Below, one piece after another: positions 23,410 to 34,589 of a stretch of DNA of 64,000 nucleotides. A program made the position numbers and the translations under genes. The DNA lies in NCBI RefSeq assembly GCF_021134715.1, contig NC_060027.1, forward strand, positions 124,001-188,000. Reading direction: 5' to 3'. The notes beneath the pieces were generated by a model, which was not told the origin of the DNA, did not search any database, and saw nothing but the letters and a program-made list of their open reading frames with translations. This DNA is from Daphnia pulex (lineage: Eukaryota; Arthropoda; Branchiopoda; Diplostraca; Daphniidae). Each line of letters begins with the position of its first letter. Position 1 is the stretch's first letter.

Positions 23410-23417
23410 TGTAAAAG
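23410..23417 (+). promoter_or_regulatory. Degenerate TATA position of the 23.5 kb gene
   Basis: TGTAAAAG at the place where sister copies (31832, and 20267 on the minus strand) have TATAAAAG. Confidence 0.5.
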
Positions 23418-23493
23418 CCGCCGTATTTGCGAGTGATTGTCACAGATATTTCCTGATCTTCAAACAGTTTAATACACTCGTTGAATTCTCATC

Positions 23494-24054
23494 ATGAACT
23501 TTAAGGTAAAAGTCGATTCCGTTTTTTGAAATTGTGGCCGTATAAGAAATTCAATCATTATTTTGCAACAACTGCAGGTATTGAGCATTTTGGCTATGGT
23601 GGCCATGGTCGTCTTCACGACGACAGCCAATCCAGCAGCACCGGAGGAACATGGTAAAATCTGATTTGAACGTCTTATTATTTGTGTCGTTATTTCCCGC
23701 GGTTGTTTGTGTTACTATTATATTTGGGTGATTCTTGTTTATTCGCATTGTATAGCTTCCGAAATGGATGAAGAATCTGAACACGCTTCGAAGGATCATC
23801 ACGCTGCTGCTGGAAAAGCCGCTGCCGCCCACTCTCACCACGTCAAAAGGGTAAAGGACGGAAAGAAACATCACGAGCCCATCAACAGACATCCCCGTGG
23901 AGTGAAAGCTGCCCCCCAGCAGGCGCAACCGAAAGGAGTCATCGCACCAAAACAGGCAACACCCATCAAAGCCGGAGCCACCGCACCGATCCAGGCACCA
24001 CAGGGTGCGGGTGGGTGGTGTGGAAAGGGTGCTGCGGGTGGGTGGTGTGGTTAA
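23494..24054 (+). CDS. Secreted His-rich ASKDHH protein, unit A right
   Basis: Exons 23494-23505 (MNFK), 23578-23653 and 23756-24054; 128 residues. Signal as in the 19.5 kb copy, then SEMDEESEHASKDHH, AAAGKAAAAHSHHVKRVKDG, a basic Pro/Ala-rich half (PKGVIAPKQATPIKAGATAP) and a different end: GAGGWCGKGAAGGWCG, an imperfect repeat of GGWCG that adds the only cysteines of the mature part. Sister copies lack this end. The TATA position is mutated, so expression may be reduced. Confidence 0.78.
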
Positions 24055-25691
24055 GAGCTGTTGGCCCTAGAAGTTTGTCCTATAAGAAGCCTAGCGCTAG
24101 GCAGCGCAAAAAAACCCTTTGTCGGCTAGTCCAGCGCTCAAGTTCAACATCTTCTTCACCGTCGAACCCGGCCTTCCTCCTCTGACGATCCACTTTTCAT
24201 TTTTATTATTTCTTCTTGTGTTGATTCGTGTTAAAAACTAACCAGTTTTGCTAAATACGACAACAAAATTACTGCAGATTATGTACTTGTACGTGTTGTT
24301 TCATTGTTAGAGAAAAGAGTTGGTTAAATGTTAAGGGTTTTAGTCAAATAGCCTGACTATGATGTCTCATCGTTGGTTTGGATCTAATTAAATTCGAGGA
24401 CTGAAATGGCGATCTGAACGATGTCGATCGTTTGGGTAAAATTGACGAAAAAATATTTAGACCATCAATTTGACAAACTGTTGGTTAATTATTAGAGTTA
24501 TTTCTCACCGCATAATTGTCGCCGTTAGTATTTTCGTCAAGTTCAAATTATCAACCGAGCGGAACTCGATGACAAACGTTTGAAATTTTGAGTCTTGTAA
24601 AAGTGAAAGAATTTTGATTAGATGTCGATCATCGACACGATATGTATTCGCTTGCTCTACATCAGAGAGAATAAAGTCCTACGGCGCGCCCCACGGCTAC
24701 TGCATTTGCATCCAGTTCGACCTTCTCACAAACCGAAATCGAGTCGGCTGATTAACAACAATTCCATTTCAATTTAAACATTTAAAAGACCAGCAGTCTT
24801 TTGGCCCAGAATCACTGTTACGGTACGAGAGAGAAGGGCCCTGGTTCCTATCCCTAGGCTGCAGGACGATGCTATAATAGCGCCACTCTGCTCAGCTGTT
24901 GGTGGACGTGACACCATTTTTAATTTTCGACGTAGTATTCCTCGCCATAGATGTTAGCGCATCCTTGGAGCAAAACTGTAGACCAAACTTTCCCTCCTCT
25001 CCTGTTAACCCATATAGTGTATACTTCCATTTACGTAGCGAGGCAACATGATGGAGTGAATCCCTGCCAGGTATTATTGGCTGTTGCCCCCCCCCCTTTG
25101 ACCCTCGATGGAAAGCGCATCTCAATTATGGCACAGGGTTTTTCCCACATCCTGGGGCTCTAAAACATGGCAAAAAGTATCCCAAAAATAATCTATAAAG
25201 ACCATGTCAAAATGAGACTTTGGACAAACCCATTCGAGGGTCTCCAGAGCCAAATTGCTTACATAGTATTTGTGAATATCAATTCAATATTTATTTTCAA
25301 CAGCCAATAACAAGTGGGGCCACAGCGGGCGACATGCAACAAGCGTGAGAGAGTCAAAGCCAACGCAATTGATAGCCACTCAACAAGGAATGAAATCAAC
25401 CAAAAAATAAAAAAGATTGGGCGTCTTCACAGCGATGAAACGATCAAGTTCAATCGATGTGAAGACCATAAAGAAAAGCGGACAAGTGAATCGAAAATGA
25501 ATCGAGTGAGCAACAGCAATCAATAAGGTTTCAACTGTTTGATTTTGTTGCGAATCAATCCAACAATTAAAATTACATCGCCACACTTGAATTCAACGAC
25601 TCCTGGATACAAGAAGAAAACGCAAATTCCATTCAACAAAGCGTTCCTTTCCTGGTCGCCGGATTTTATAGAAAATTCATTACCGCCGCGA
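24055..25691. other. 3' flank of the right arm and unit-specific spacer
   Basis: 24055-24637 is the 3' half of the inverted arm. 24640-25300 is well conserved with 33050-33690 in unit B (including a poly-C run near 25087) but contains no ORF or splice pattern I can support. Confidence 0.4.
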
Positions 25692-26118
25692 TTAACTGTA
25701 ATAGATGTAGGGGATTTCGTCAGGGCCGTACTGGTACTCTTCATCCGGATGAGCGGGTCGTTTGATAGAATTCCAGTACGATTGGCGGTGGACGACCGCC
25801 ATCGGTCGACCCCTGTAATAGCCGTATGGTCTCCCTAGACACGCAACCGAACGCAAATATTAATTGATTAGCGCATCCTGATGCCATTCCTTTGCCTTGA
25901 ACCCAGTCGCTTTCACTTACTGATACGGAAATGAAAGGCGTCGACGACGTAACCGCGTTCCGTTTCCATGACGGCCAACGCCTGGAAAACCAGCAAAAGG
26001 GCAAACAGTCGCCACTGGGCAATTTCAAGAAAAAGAAAAATGATTGGACGAGACCCGATAAAAGACGTTAACCTTTAACATTGAAATATACCTTGAGTTC
26101 TGAAAGTGAAAAATTCAT
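25692..26118 (-). CDS. Secreted EYQYGPDEIP-family protein, unit A
   Basis: Exons 26118-26092 (MNFSLSELK), 26014-25921 and 25834-25692; 87 residues. The hydrophobic leader WRLFALLLVFQALAV lies at the start of exon 2, followed by METERGYVVDAFHFRI. Exon 3 gives RRPYGYYRGRPMAVVHRQ and ends EYQYGPDEIPYIYYS. The same C-terminal block occurs in the genes at 34.1 and 46.7 kb, and both introns keep their phases (0 and 1). TATAAA lies at 26213-26218. Secreted; function unknown. Confidence 0.8.
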
Positions 26119-26212
26119 TTTGAAATGCGCACCCGATATGTTGCCTGATCCTGTTGGATTTTGTTAGAATATTCGATTGATACTGAAGAGTCAACAGTCA
26201 AAGGGCCGCCCG

Positions 26213-26218
26213 TTTATA
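26213..26218 (-). promoter_or_regulatory. TATA box of the 25.7 kb gene
   Basis: TATAAA on the minus strand, about 97 bp before the ATG at 26118. Confidence 0.5.
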
Positions 26219-26840
26219 GGACCCGCCGTGAATGTACGCAGGAGGAAGAAAATCATCAGAGTCCGGAACAAGGACAAATTCTTCATGAAAACGAATCGTA
26301 GGATCAATCTCGTGCGTCGTTGATTGCCACCTTTTTGTTATTCGCATTGTTATTCACCTTGCATACTCCCCGGATTATTTCGCCATGTCAAGGTGACGCA
26401 ACGTCGCAACGATCCGTACAGGCTGCAGCGCACAGACATGTTAAACATATTAAACTTTCGACATTCATTTGCCAATTAAAAAAGGGTACGTGTCTTGTCC
26501 GTCGACTTGGCTTCGCTTGACTTTTTATTCCATCACACCGGATCTGTACATGACGCACTAAAGCCTCCCTCAGCTCGAATAGGAAACTCTAATAGTATAA
26601 TCAATTTGAAAAACAAATTGATTGACCAATATTGACTAATGACTACAATGTTGTTGGACACCGCCATTCGCATGCGTATTATATTACCTCGCACTTGTAC
26701 ATTGAGAGTAACTGTATACCCACGAGCAAAGTAAGAGGAATAAAAGGCCAGCAGGAAACGTGCAACTTTGTCGTTGCGATTGTTTTAACACGTTCGATAT
26801 GTACAGAAGCGGACTGTCGCGTAGCCAAAATTCACCTCGG

Positions 26841-28630
26841 GTCGATGATCGACTTCTAATCAAAATTCTCCCGCTTTTATAAGATTCAAATTTCAAACGC
26901 TTTTCGTCGAGTTCCGCTCGGTCAATAATTTGGAATTGACGAAAAAACTAATGGGATAACGGCGACAATTATTCGGTGAGAAATAACTCTAATAATTAAC
27001 CAACAGTTTGTCATAAGAAATTGATGATATTAATATTTGTTTCGTCAATTCAACCCATTTCAGTTCTTGTATTTAATTAGTTCAAACGGCAACCAAACCA
27101 ACAATGGGATATCTGAGCCTGGCTAATATTTAACTATAACCTCATTTCACCAACAATTTCCTCTCACAATTAAACAAAACGTGCAAGTACATAATCTGCA
27201 TTAAATTGTTGTCGTATTTAGCAAAACTGGTTAGTTTTTAACACGAATCAACACAAGAAGGAATAATAAAAATGAAAAGTGGATCGTCAGAGGAGGAAGA
27301 CGGGTTCGACGGTGACAACATGTCAAGAACTTTAGCACTGGAATAGGCGATTTTAATTGATAGTTGACTGGGTCACCAAAGCTGTTCTCCGGACAAATTG
27401 ATAAGGTTTCTTCATTTCTTGCCTTATACCTATACTAAGTTTGATGGGTACACCCATTACTGAGTCTTCTTGTTTTAGTGCGATGATTCCTTTCGGGTGC
27501 TCCTGCAGGGGGGCAGCTTTCGCTTCACGGGAACGTCTGATGGGCTCGCGTTTCTTTCCGCCCTTCACCCTTTTGACGTGATAAGAGTGGGAGGAAGCGG
27601 CTTTTCCAGCAGCAGCGTGATGATCCTTCGAAGCGTGTTCAGATTTTTGGACCATTTCGGAAACTATACAGTGCGAATAAACAAGAATCACCCAAATATA
27701 ATAGTAACACAAACCACCGCTGGAAATAACGACCCAAATAATGATGAGAAGTTTAAACCAGATTTTACCATGTTCCTCCGGTGCTGGATTGGCTGTTGTC
27801 GTGAAGACAAAAACCAGGGCCACCATAGCCAAGATGCTAAACACCTGCATGTAACATTTGCAAAATAATGATTGAATTTCTTATACGGCCACAATTTCAA
27901 AAAAGGAATCGACTTTTACCTTAAATTTCATGATGAAGAGTTCAGCGAGTGTATTAAACTGTTTGAAGATCAGAAAATATCTGTGACATTCATTCGCAAA
28001 TACGGCTGCTTTTTCAGTCGAAACATCGTGAATTAAAACTGACGTGGCTGTTGGCTATTGGCAATTGAACGACACGTCGAGAAATCTCGATTTCCACAGG
28101 TGTTAATGGTTTCAAATTATAGTCGCGTCAACTATTCCTGCGAAAGAACAGGATTGCGAATACATCGACCCCATCGTCAAATATCTCGAACGTGACTTTG
28201 GATTAATTTGCGCAATTGAATTCGATCAGTTGGCCACCCAGAACGACATCCGATTACAGTTCACTTGTGCTATTTCAGGATTTATTTGGTTTCAACTGGT
28301 TTCTACTGGATTAATCCGGCGTTTAATGTTAGTTAGGGTAAATAATAACTAGGCTATTTTAACGTACGACAATAGGACGCCCCCCTCCCCCGCGATGGCG
28401 TAGTAGTTGTAATATTATACAACATAAATGACATATCAAAGTTCTTGAAATAAGATTGGCCAATTCATCTGATATCGCAACTTTAAAATCTGAAATGGAC
28501 ACGGTCAAATATAAAACGCATTCAGGTCTCTGTAAGTCCCAATTCCATCGAAAAAAAAGAAAGAAAACTACTGGATGATCTCATAGCGAAATCTGATCGC
28601 TGGATGCTTCCGGCCGCAATGCTCCGGTTG
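26841..28630 (+). repeat. Unit B inverted repeat, left arm
   Basis: Reverse-complement homology with 31226-33046. The spacer of about 2.6 kb holds the genes at 28984 and 30325. Confidence 0.8.
27353..27931 (-). CDS. Secreted His-rich ASKDHH protein, unit B left
   Basis: Exons 27931-27920 (MKFK), 27844-27769 and 27663-27353; 132 residues. Signal VFSILAMVALVFVFTTTANP, then SEMVQKSEHASKDHH, AAAGKAASSHSYHVKRVKGG and a basic half up to HPKGIIALKQE. After that point the protein differs from its sisters (SVMGVPIKLSIGIRQEMKKP) and ends STIN. The TATA position near 28010 is mutated (TGAAAAAG). It may be a decaying copy, although the ORF is intact. Confidence 0.72.
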
Positions 28631-28899
28631 TATCCCTTATGCGCATCTTATGTCTCTGAACAAGGCTAATCTTTTGAATGAAGAAATGCTGTACGCAGCA
28701 GTGATCAGTGACGCATTCAGTCCGATATCTGCCAAATTCTAAAAGTCACGTTTTTCGAACTATTTTTATTTTACAGGGAATACAGGTCGAGGAGTACGAG
28801 CAACAACATGAAGCCAAATAGCTCGAAACGTATGTCGTCGTTGTCAACTAGCGATTGGCCATTTCAAAACGCGCCATTTCAGTTCTACAATTGACCCGC

Positions 28900-28908
28900 T
28901 ATAAAAAG
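28900..28908 (+). promoter_or_regulatory. TATA box of the 29.0 kb gene
   Basis: TATAAAAAG 84 bp before the ATG at 28984. Confidence 0.7.
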
Positions 28909-28983
28909 CCGATGTACTTGCCAATTCATGTCGCAGATTGTTCTGATCTTCAAACAGTTTGCACTCGCTGAAAATCTCTCATC

Positions 28984-29751
28984 ATGAGTTTCAAGGTAAA
29001 AGTTACACATTCATTTTTAAATTGTGGTCGTAATAATTTCAATCATTTTGCAAATGTCACCTGCAGGTATTTAGCATCTTGGCGTTGGTCGTCTTGGTTT
29101 GCGTCCTCACGACGACAGCCAATCCAGCAGCACCGGAGGAACATGGTAAAATCTGATTTTAACTTCTTGTATTATTATTTGTGCCGTATTAATCTCTCAC
29201 GATGAGTTGTTACTATGATAGAGTGACCCTTAATATTTCTTTGCATTGCAGTTACGGAAATGGCCCACCACCACAAGAAATCGGAACGCGGATGGAAGAA
29301 GCATGTTGCGGCTGAGAGACGCAACTTCACCCGAACTCATTACCACCACACCAGGAAGATGAAGGAAGAAAATGAATCCGTGAAGGAAACGGTGAAAACC
29401 AAAAGAGACGACGATGACAAAGTCATTCAGTTCGATTTCAGCAAATGGCTGAAAAACTTTAAACCCGCCATCAAGGTAGCAGCTCCTCTTGACATTGATG
29501 AGAAACCTACAACCCTGGAAGCGGTCGAAGCTACCCCTGCGGCAGCCGATCCAGCTCTCGTTGCGGCCATGGAAATGACTAACCTTGCAGGCGTCGAAAC
29601 TGCTGTAGTGGAGGCGGTCGATGCCGCTCCTCTTGTGTTAGTCGAACCAGCAGTTCCTGTTCCCGCCACGGAACCCATTTCTCTTCCGACTGTGGAAATA
29701 GTGTCCTTACTCGCAGTCGAGCCAATCGTCGCCGTCGAAGAATTGTTGTAA
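28984..29751 (+). CDS. Secreted HHHKKSERGWKKH-family protein, unit B
   Basis: Exons 28984-28995 (MSFK), 29067-29145 and 29252-29751; 196 residues. Signal VFSILALVVLVCVLTTTANP, AAPEEHG, TEMAHHHKKSERGWKKHVAA, HYHHTRKMKEENESVKETVK, KTKRDDDDKVIQFDFSKWL, and a long acidic/hydrophobic tail rich in Val, Ala, Glu and Pro ending VAVEELL. This is probably the ancestral reading frame of the pair. No known domain; the acidic tail against the basic His-rich front gives a charge-segregated protein. Confidence 0.83.
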
Positions 29752-30243
29752 TCATCAGTATTCGATTTGACGGGTACTGATTTACGTTTCATTTCGTTTG
29801 CTGTGATGTCGATGACGATCTGTTTTACTTGCTTCTCTCAATATATAATCAATTGCATCAGAGATAACGGAGGCTGTTCTTGCGTCGTTTTCATTTCTTC
29901 CTGATTTTATATTACCCGACTAATAAACTCGACGCCAATTTATACCATTATTAACTCGCCAATTCTGCCTTTTCCCTCCTTGAGACCATTGGACAGATTG
30001 ATGACATTTTTCAGGGTTTTCCCACCTTGCACGTCAAGGGAACAAGACAAATTGGCAAGGTGATATTTATAAAATAAAGAAGGAAATGCAGTTGAAATTC
30101 TTGTTGTTCAATGCCGTGGGTTTCCCCCCAGAAATCAAAGAAGGAGGTTAACTGCGATTATGCAGCCGCCGCATCCCTGAAAAACTTTCTCTTCCATCTA
30201 ATCCGATAGATACCCGCCTACTTTACCTTGGCTTTCGAAAAGG

Positions 30244-30250
30244 TATAAAA
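30244..30250 (+). promoter_or_regulatory. TATA box of the 30.3 kb gene
   Basis: TATAAAA 81 bp before the ATG at 30325. Confidence 0.7.
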
Positions 30251-30324
30251 TGCCGAGGCCCACTCTGTTGTCTGCATCATTCGACCATCGTCTAACCAAC
30301 GGAAAAGTCAACAACAACAACAAC

Positions 30325-30918
30325 ATGAGTCGTTCAAATTTGGTAAGTTTAAAAAAACATTCGCAGTTCAACAAGGATTTCAAATTTTGGATTTAGCAGC
30401 AAAGTGATGGTGCACTGGATGATACGCATGGATTATTTCTTTGTTTTTAATTGTTTCTTCCTACATTTATTGTCAACAGTTGAGCTTGTGTCTGGTGCTG
30501 GGCGTGTTGGCCGCCGTAGCAAACGCCGAGGCCGCCGCAGTGCCGAGCGCACCCCGTGACAAGCGGCAGATTCTCGGCGCTATTCTGGGCAGTCTGTTGG
30601 GAGGAGGAGGACACGGTAAGTCCATTCGGTTATATCTAATTGACTGTTTGAATTGTAATTATTGAAATCTTTTCAATGCGGATAACAGGTCACGGCGGAC
30701 ACGGCGGTGAACATCACGGCGGAGGACACGGGTATGAAGGTGGTCACGGGGGTGGGCACGGATATGAAGGTGGTCATGGGCACGGAGGGTATGGTGGACA
30801 TGGGCACGGAGGTGGGCACGGATATGAAGGACATGGGCACGGAGGATATGGTGGATACGGTGGACACTATGGTGGATACAACCAAGGATACTACGGCGGC
30901 GGACATCATCATCACTGA
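30325..30918 (+). CDS. Secreted KRQ-type Gly/His-rich peptide precursor 7
   Basis: Exons 30325-30342 (MSRSNL), 30480-30615 and 30689-30918; 127 residues. Signal LSLCLVLGVLAAVANAEA, AVPSAPRDKRQ, ILGAILGSLLGGGGHG, then about 75 residues of GHGG/GGGHGYEG repeats ending YYGGGHHHH. His makes up much of the tail. The unit A counterpart survives only as the last part of exon 3. Strong similarity in signal and KRQ exons to the genes at 13.6 and 16.1 kb. Confidence 0.85.
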
Positions 30919-31831
30919 TCATCACTCCCACGAAATCCCATTAATTCTACTGTTCAAAATTCCCATTTCATTTTTCCCATAGTCGCCAATTATGACTTTA
31001 ATCGCCTGTCCCGTTTATACTCAGCACAATTTCACCGCAATGTGATACCGAACGCAACAATGTCTGATATTAAAAACTATGCAAACGCACATTGACCAAA
31101 TAAATCAAAACATTATCACATTTCTCCTAGCTCGGATTTATATTTCACTGTCTATTGTTTCATTGAATTGGGTTGGCTATTCTTTACAACGGACCTTATA
31201 AAAGGTAGTCAACACATAACGTCGTCAACTGGAGCTTTGCGGCCGGAAGCATCCAGCAATCAGATTTTGCTATGAGATCACCTTACTCTCAGTTTTTTCA
31301 ATGGAATTGGGACTTACAGAAACTTGAATGCGTTTTATATTTGACCGTGTCCATTTCAGATTTTAAAGTTGCGATATCAGATGAATTAGCCAATCTTTTT
31401 TCAAGAATTATGAAGTCATTTCTGTATAATATTACAACTACTACGCCTTCGCTTTGGGGGTGTCATATTGGCGTACGTTGAAATCGGCTTTTTTATTTCC
31501 CTTAACTAACATTAAACGCCGGATTAATCCAGTAGAAACCAGTTCAAACCAAATAAATCCTGAAATAGCACAAGTGAACCGTAATCGGATGTCGCTCTTG
31601 GGTGGCCAACTGATCGAATTCAATTGCGCAAATTAATCCAAAGTCACGTTCGAGATATTTGATGATGGGATCATTTTATTCGCAATCGTGTTCTTGCACA
31701 GGTTTAGTTGACGCGACTATAATTTGAAACCATTAACACCTGTGGAAATCGAGATTTCTGGACGTGTCGTTCAAATGCCAATAGTCAATAGCCACGTCAG
31801 TCGTAATGATTCACAATGGCCAATATTCGAC

Positions 31832-31839
31832 TATAAAAG
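31832..31839 (+). promoter_or_regulatory. TATA box of the 31.9 kb gene
   Basis: TATAAAAG 84 bp before the ATG at 31916. Confidence 0.7.
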
Positions 31840-31915
31840 CAGCCGTATTTGCGAGTGAATGTCACAGATATTTTCTGATCTTCAAACAGTTTAATACACT
31901 CGCTGAATTCTCATC

Positions 31916-32528
31916 ATGAACTTTAAGGTAAAAGTTAATAGCTTCATTTTGTCTTTTTCAATTCATATGGTCAAAAGAAATTCAATCATTTCGCAAATTA
32001 TGTCAACTGTAGGTATTGAGCATTTTGGCTATGGTGGCCATGGTCGTCTTCACGACGACAGCCAATCCAGCACCGGAGGAACATGGTAAAATCTGATTTT
32101 ATCGTCTTTCATTATTTGTGTCGTTATTTCCCGCTGTAGTTTGTATTTACTATTATGTTTGGGTGATTCTTGTTTATTCGCATTGTTTAGTTTCCGAAAT
32201 GGATGAAGAATCTGAACACGCTTCGGAGGATCATCACGCTGCTGCTGAAAAATCCGCTGCCGCCCACTCTCACCACGTCAAAAGGGTGAAGGATGGAAAG
32301 AAACATCACGAGCCCATCAACAGACGGCCCCGTGAAGCGAAAGCTGCCACCAAGGAGCACAAGAAAGGAGCCATCGCAACAAAAGAGGGAACCATCAAAG
32401 CCGGAGCCACCGCACCGATTCATGTACCACAGGGTGACCCAGCTGTGGGCCTTCATGCCCCAGTTCGTGTAAAGCCTAGGCAGCCCAAAGTTATCTGGAA
32501 TGCTCCCAAGAAACCCGTTGTCGGCTAG
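31916..32528 (+). CDS. Secreted His-rich ASEDHH protein, unit B right
   Basis: Exons 31916-31927 (MNFK), 32013-32085 and 32191-32528; 140 residues. Signal VLSILAMVAMVVFTTTANPA, then PEEHG, SEMDEESEHASEDHH, AAAEKSAAAHSHHVKRVKDG, a Lys/Ala-rich half with TKEHKKGAIATKEGTIKAG, and the end APKKPVVG. Promoter intact. This is the copy most likely to be functional together with 19.5 kb, with which it shares most of its tail. Confidence 0.82.
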
Positions 32529-34073
32529 TCCAGCGCTCAAGTTCTTGACATGTTGTCACCGTCGAACCCGGCCTCCCTTCTCTGACGATATCCACTTTTC
32601 ATTTGTATTTCTTTTTGTGTTGATTCGTGTTAAAAACTAACCAGTTTTGCTAAATACGACAACAAATTAATGCAGATTATGTACTTGTACATGTTGTTTC
32701 ATTGTTCGAGAAAAGAGTTGGTTATATATTAAGGGTTTTAGTCAAATAGCCTGACTAGGATGTCTCATCGTTGGTTTGGAACTAATTAAATTCGTGGACT
32801 GAAATGGCGATCTGAACGATGTCGACGATCGTTTGGGTAAAATTGACGGAACAAATATTTCGACTTTCAATTTGACAAACTGTTGGTTAATTATTAGAGT
32901 TATTTCTCACCGCATAATTGTCGCCGTTATCCCGTTAGTTTTTTCGTCAATTCGAAATTTTCGACCGAGCGGAACTCGATGACAAACGTTTGAAATTTCG
33001 AGTCTTGTAAAAGTGAAAGAATTTTTATTAGAAGTCGATCATCGACACGAAATGTATTCGCTTGCTCTACATCAGAGAGAATAAAGTCCTACGGCGCGCC
33101 CCACTGTTTCTGCATTTGCATCCAGCTCGGCCTTCCCGCAAACCGAAATCGAGTCGGCTGATTCACAACAATTCCATTTCCATTTAAACATTTAAAAGAC
33201 CAGCAGTCTTTTGGCCCAGAATCGCTGTTACGGTACGAGAGAAAAGGGCCCTGGTTCCTATCCCTATTAGGCAGGACGATGCTCTAATAGTGCAACTCTG
33301 CTCAGCTGTTGGTGGACGTGACACCATTTTTAATTTTCGACGTAGTATTCCTCGCCACAGATGTTGGCGCATCCTTGGAGCAAAACTGTAGACGAAACTT
33401 TCCCTCTTCTCCTATCGACTATCGTGTATACTTCCATTTACGTAGCGAGGCAACATGATGGAGTGAATCCCTGTCAGGTATTATTGGCTGTTGCCCCCCC
33501 CCCCTTTGACCCTCGATGGAAAGCGCATCTCAATTATGGCACCGGGTTTTTCCCACATCCTGTGGCTCTACAACATGGCAAAAAGTATCACAAAAATAAT
33601 CCATAAAAGCCATGTCAAAATTTGACTTTAGACCAACCCATTCAAGGGTCTCCAGAGCTTAACATTATTTTTTTTATATTTGTAGAAAGCGAATTTAACA
33701 TTTATTTTCAACAAGCCTACAAGTGGGGCCACAGCGGCGCAACAAGCGTGAAAGTTACGCGATTGATATCCATTCAACAAAGAATGTAATCAACAAAAAA
33801 TAAAAGATCGGGCAGCATTGACGTCTTCACAACAATGAAACGGTCAAGTTCAACAGATGTGAAAACCCAAAAAAGAAAAGTGGACAAGTAGGAATCGAGT
33901 GAGCACAGCAGTCCGTAAGGTTTCAACTATTTGATGAACCGATGCGAGTCAATCGGACAATTAATAAACAGTGTGGTCCGTGCTGGTGGATACAAGACGA
34001 AAACGCAAATTCCAGTCAATTAAGTGTTCCTTTCCTTGACGCTGAATTTTTGAAAAATTAATTGCCGTCGCGA
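32529..34073. other. 3' flank of unit B right arm and spacer
   Basis: Equivalent of 24055-25691. Contains a poly-C run near 33494. No supported gene. Confidence 0.4.
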
Positions 34074-34488
34074 TTAACTGTAATAAATGTAAGGTATTTC
34101 GTCGGGCCCGTACTGGTACTCTTCATCCGGACGTGTGGGACGTTTGTTAGAATTCCCGTACGGATTGCCGACGGCCATCGGTCGACCCCTGTAACCGTAT
34201 GGTCTCCCTACACGCAAACAAACGTCAACACAGTCATCTAATGCCATTTCTTATTCGACTTCACGAAGAAATGCCATCAGTTTCACTTACTGATTCGGAA
34301 AGGAACGGCGTCGACGACGTAACCGCGTTCCGTTTCCATGACGGCCAACGCCTGGAAAACCAACAAAACGGCAAACAGTCGCCACTGGACAATTTCAAGA
34401 AAAAAAGAAAAACGATTGGACCAGACCCGATAAAACGTTAACTGTTAATAATTAAGTGTACCTTGAGTTCTGAAAGTGAAAAATTCAT
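34074..34488 (-). CDS. Secreted EYQYGPDEIP-family protein, unit B
   Basis: Exons 34488-34462 (MNFSLSELK), 34384-34291 and 34207-34074; 84 residues. Leader WRLFAVLLVFQALAV, METERGYVVDAVPFRI, RRPYGYRGRPMAVGNPYGNS, and the conserved EYQYGPDEIPYIYYS end. Differences from the 25.7 kb copy are in-frame. The TATA position reads TATAAC (near 34581), weaker than its sister. Confidence 0.8.
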
Positions 34489-34589
34489 TTCTGAATGCAG
34501 ACCGATAAGTTGCCTGATCCTGCTGGACTTTTATACAATATTCGATTGATACTGAAGAGTCAACACTCAGCGGCCGCCTGTTATAGGAC

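Larger units (their letters stand above)
22816..24637 (-). repeat. Unit A inverted repeat, right arm
   Basis: Reverse complement of 19032-20886. It contains the plus-strand His-rich gene at 23.5 kb. The spacer between the arms (20887-22815) holds the 21.3 kb gene and the truncated gene. Confidence 0.8.
18829..26600. repeat. Tandem duplication unit A
   Basis: Five-gene block repeated at 26646-34900 in the same order and orientation. Offsets between equivalent points are 7817 (left edge), 7807, 7640, 8422 and 8382 bp. The jump to over 8.3 kb reflects a deletion in unit A around 22380. Confidence 0.85.
31226..33046 (-). repeat. Unit B inverted repeat, right arm
   Basis: Reverse complement of 26841-28630. 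It contains the gene at 31.9 kb and its flanks. Confidence 0.8.

Noticed and set aside
30659-30931. Minus-strand Arg/His ORFs at the 30.3 kb gene
   Set aside because: Shadow of the Gly/His repeat exon; no promoter or splice support.
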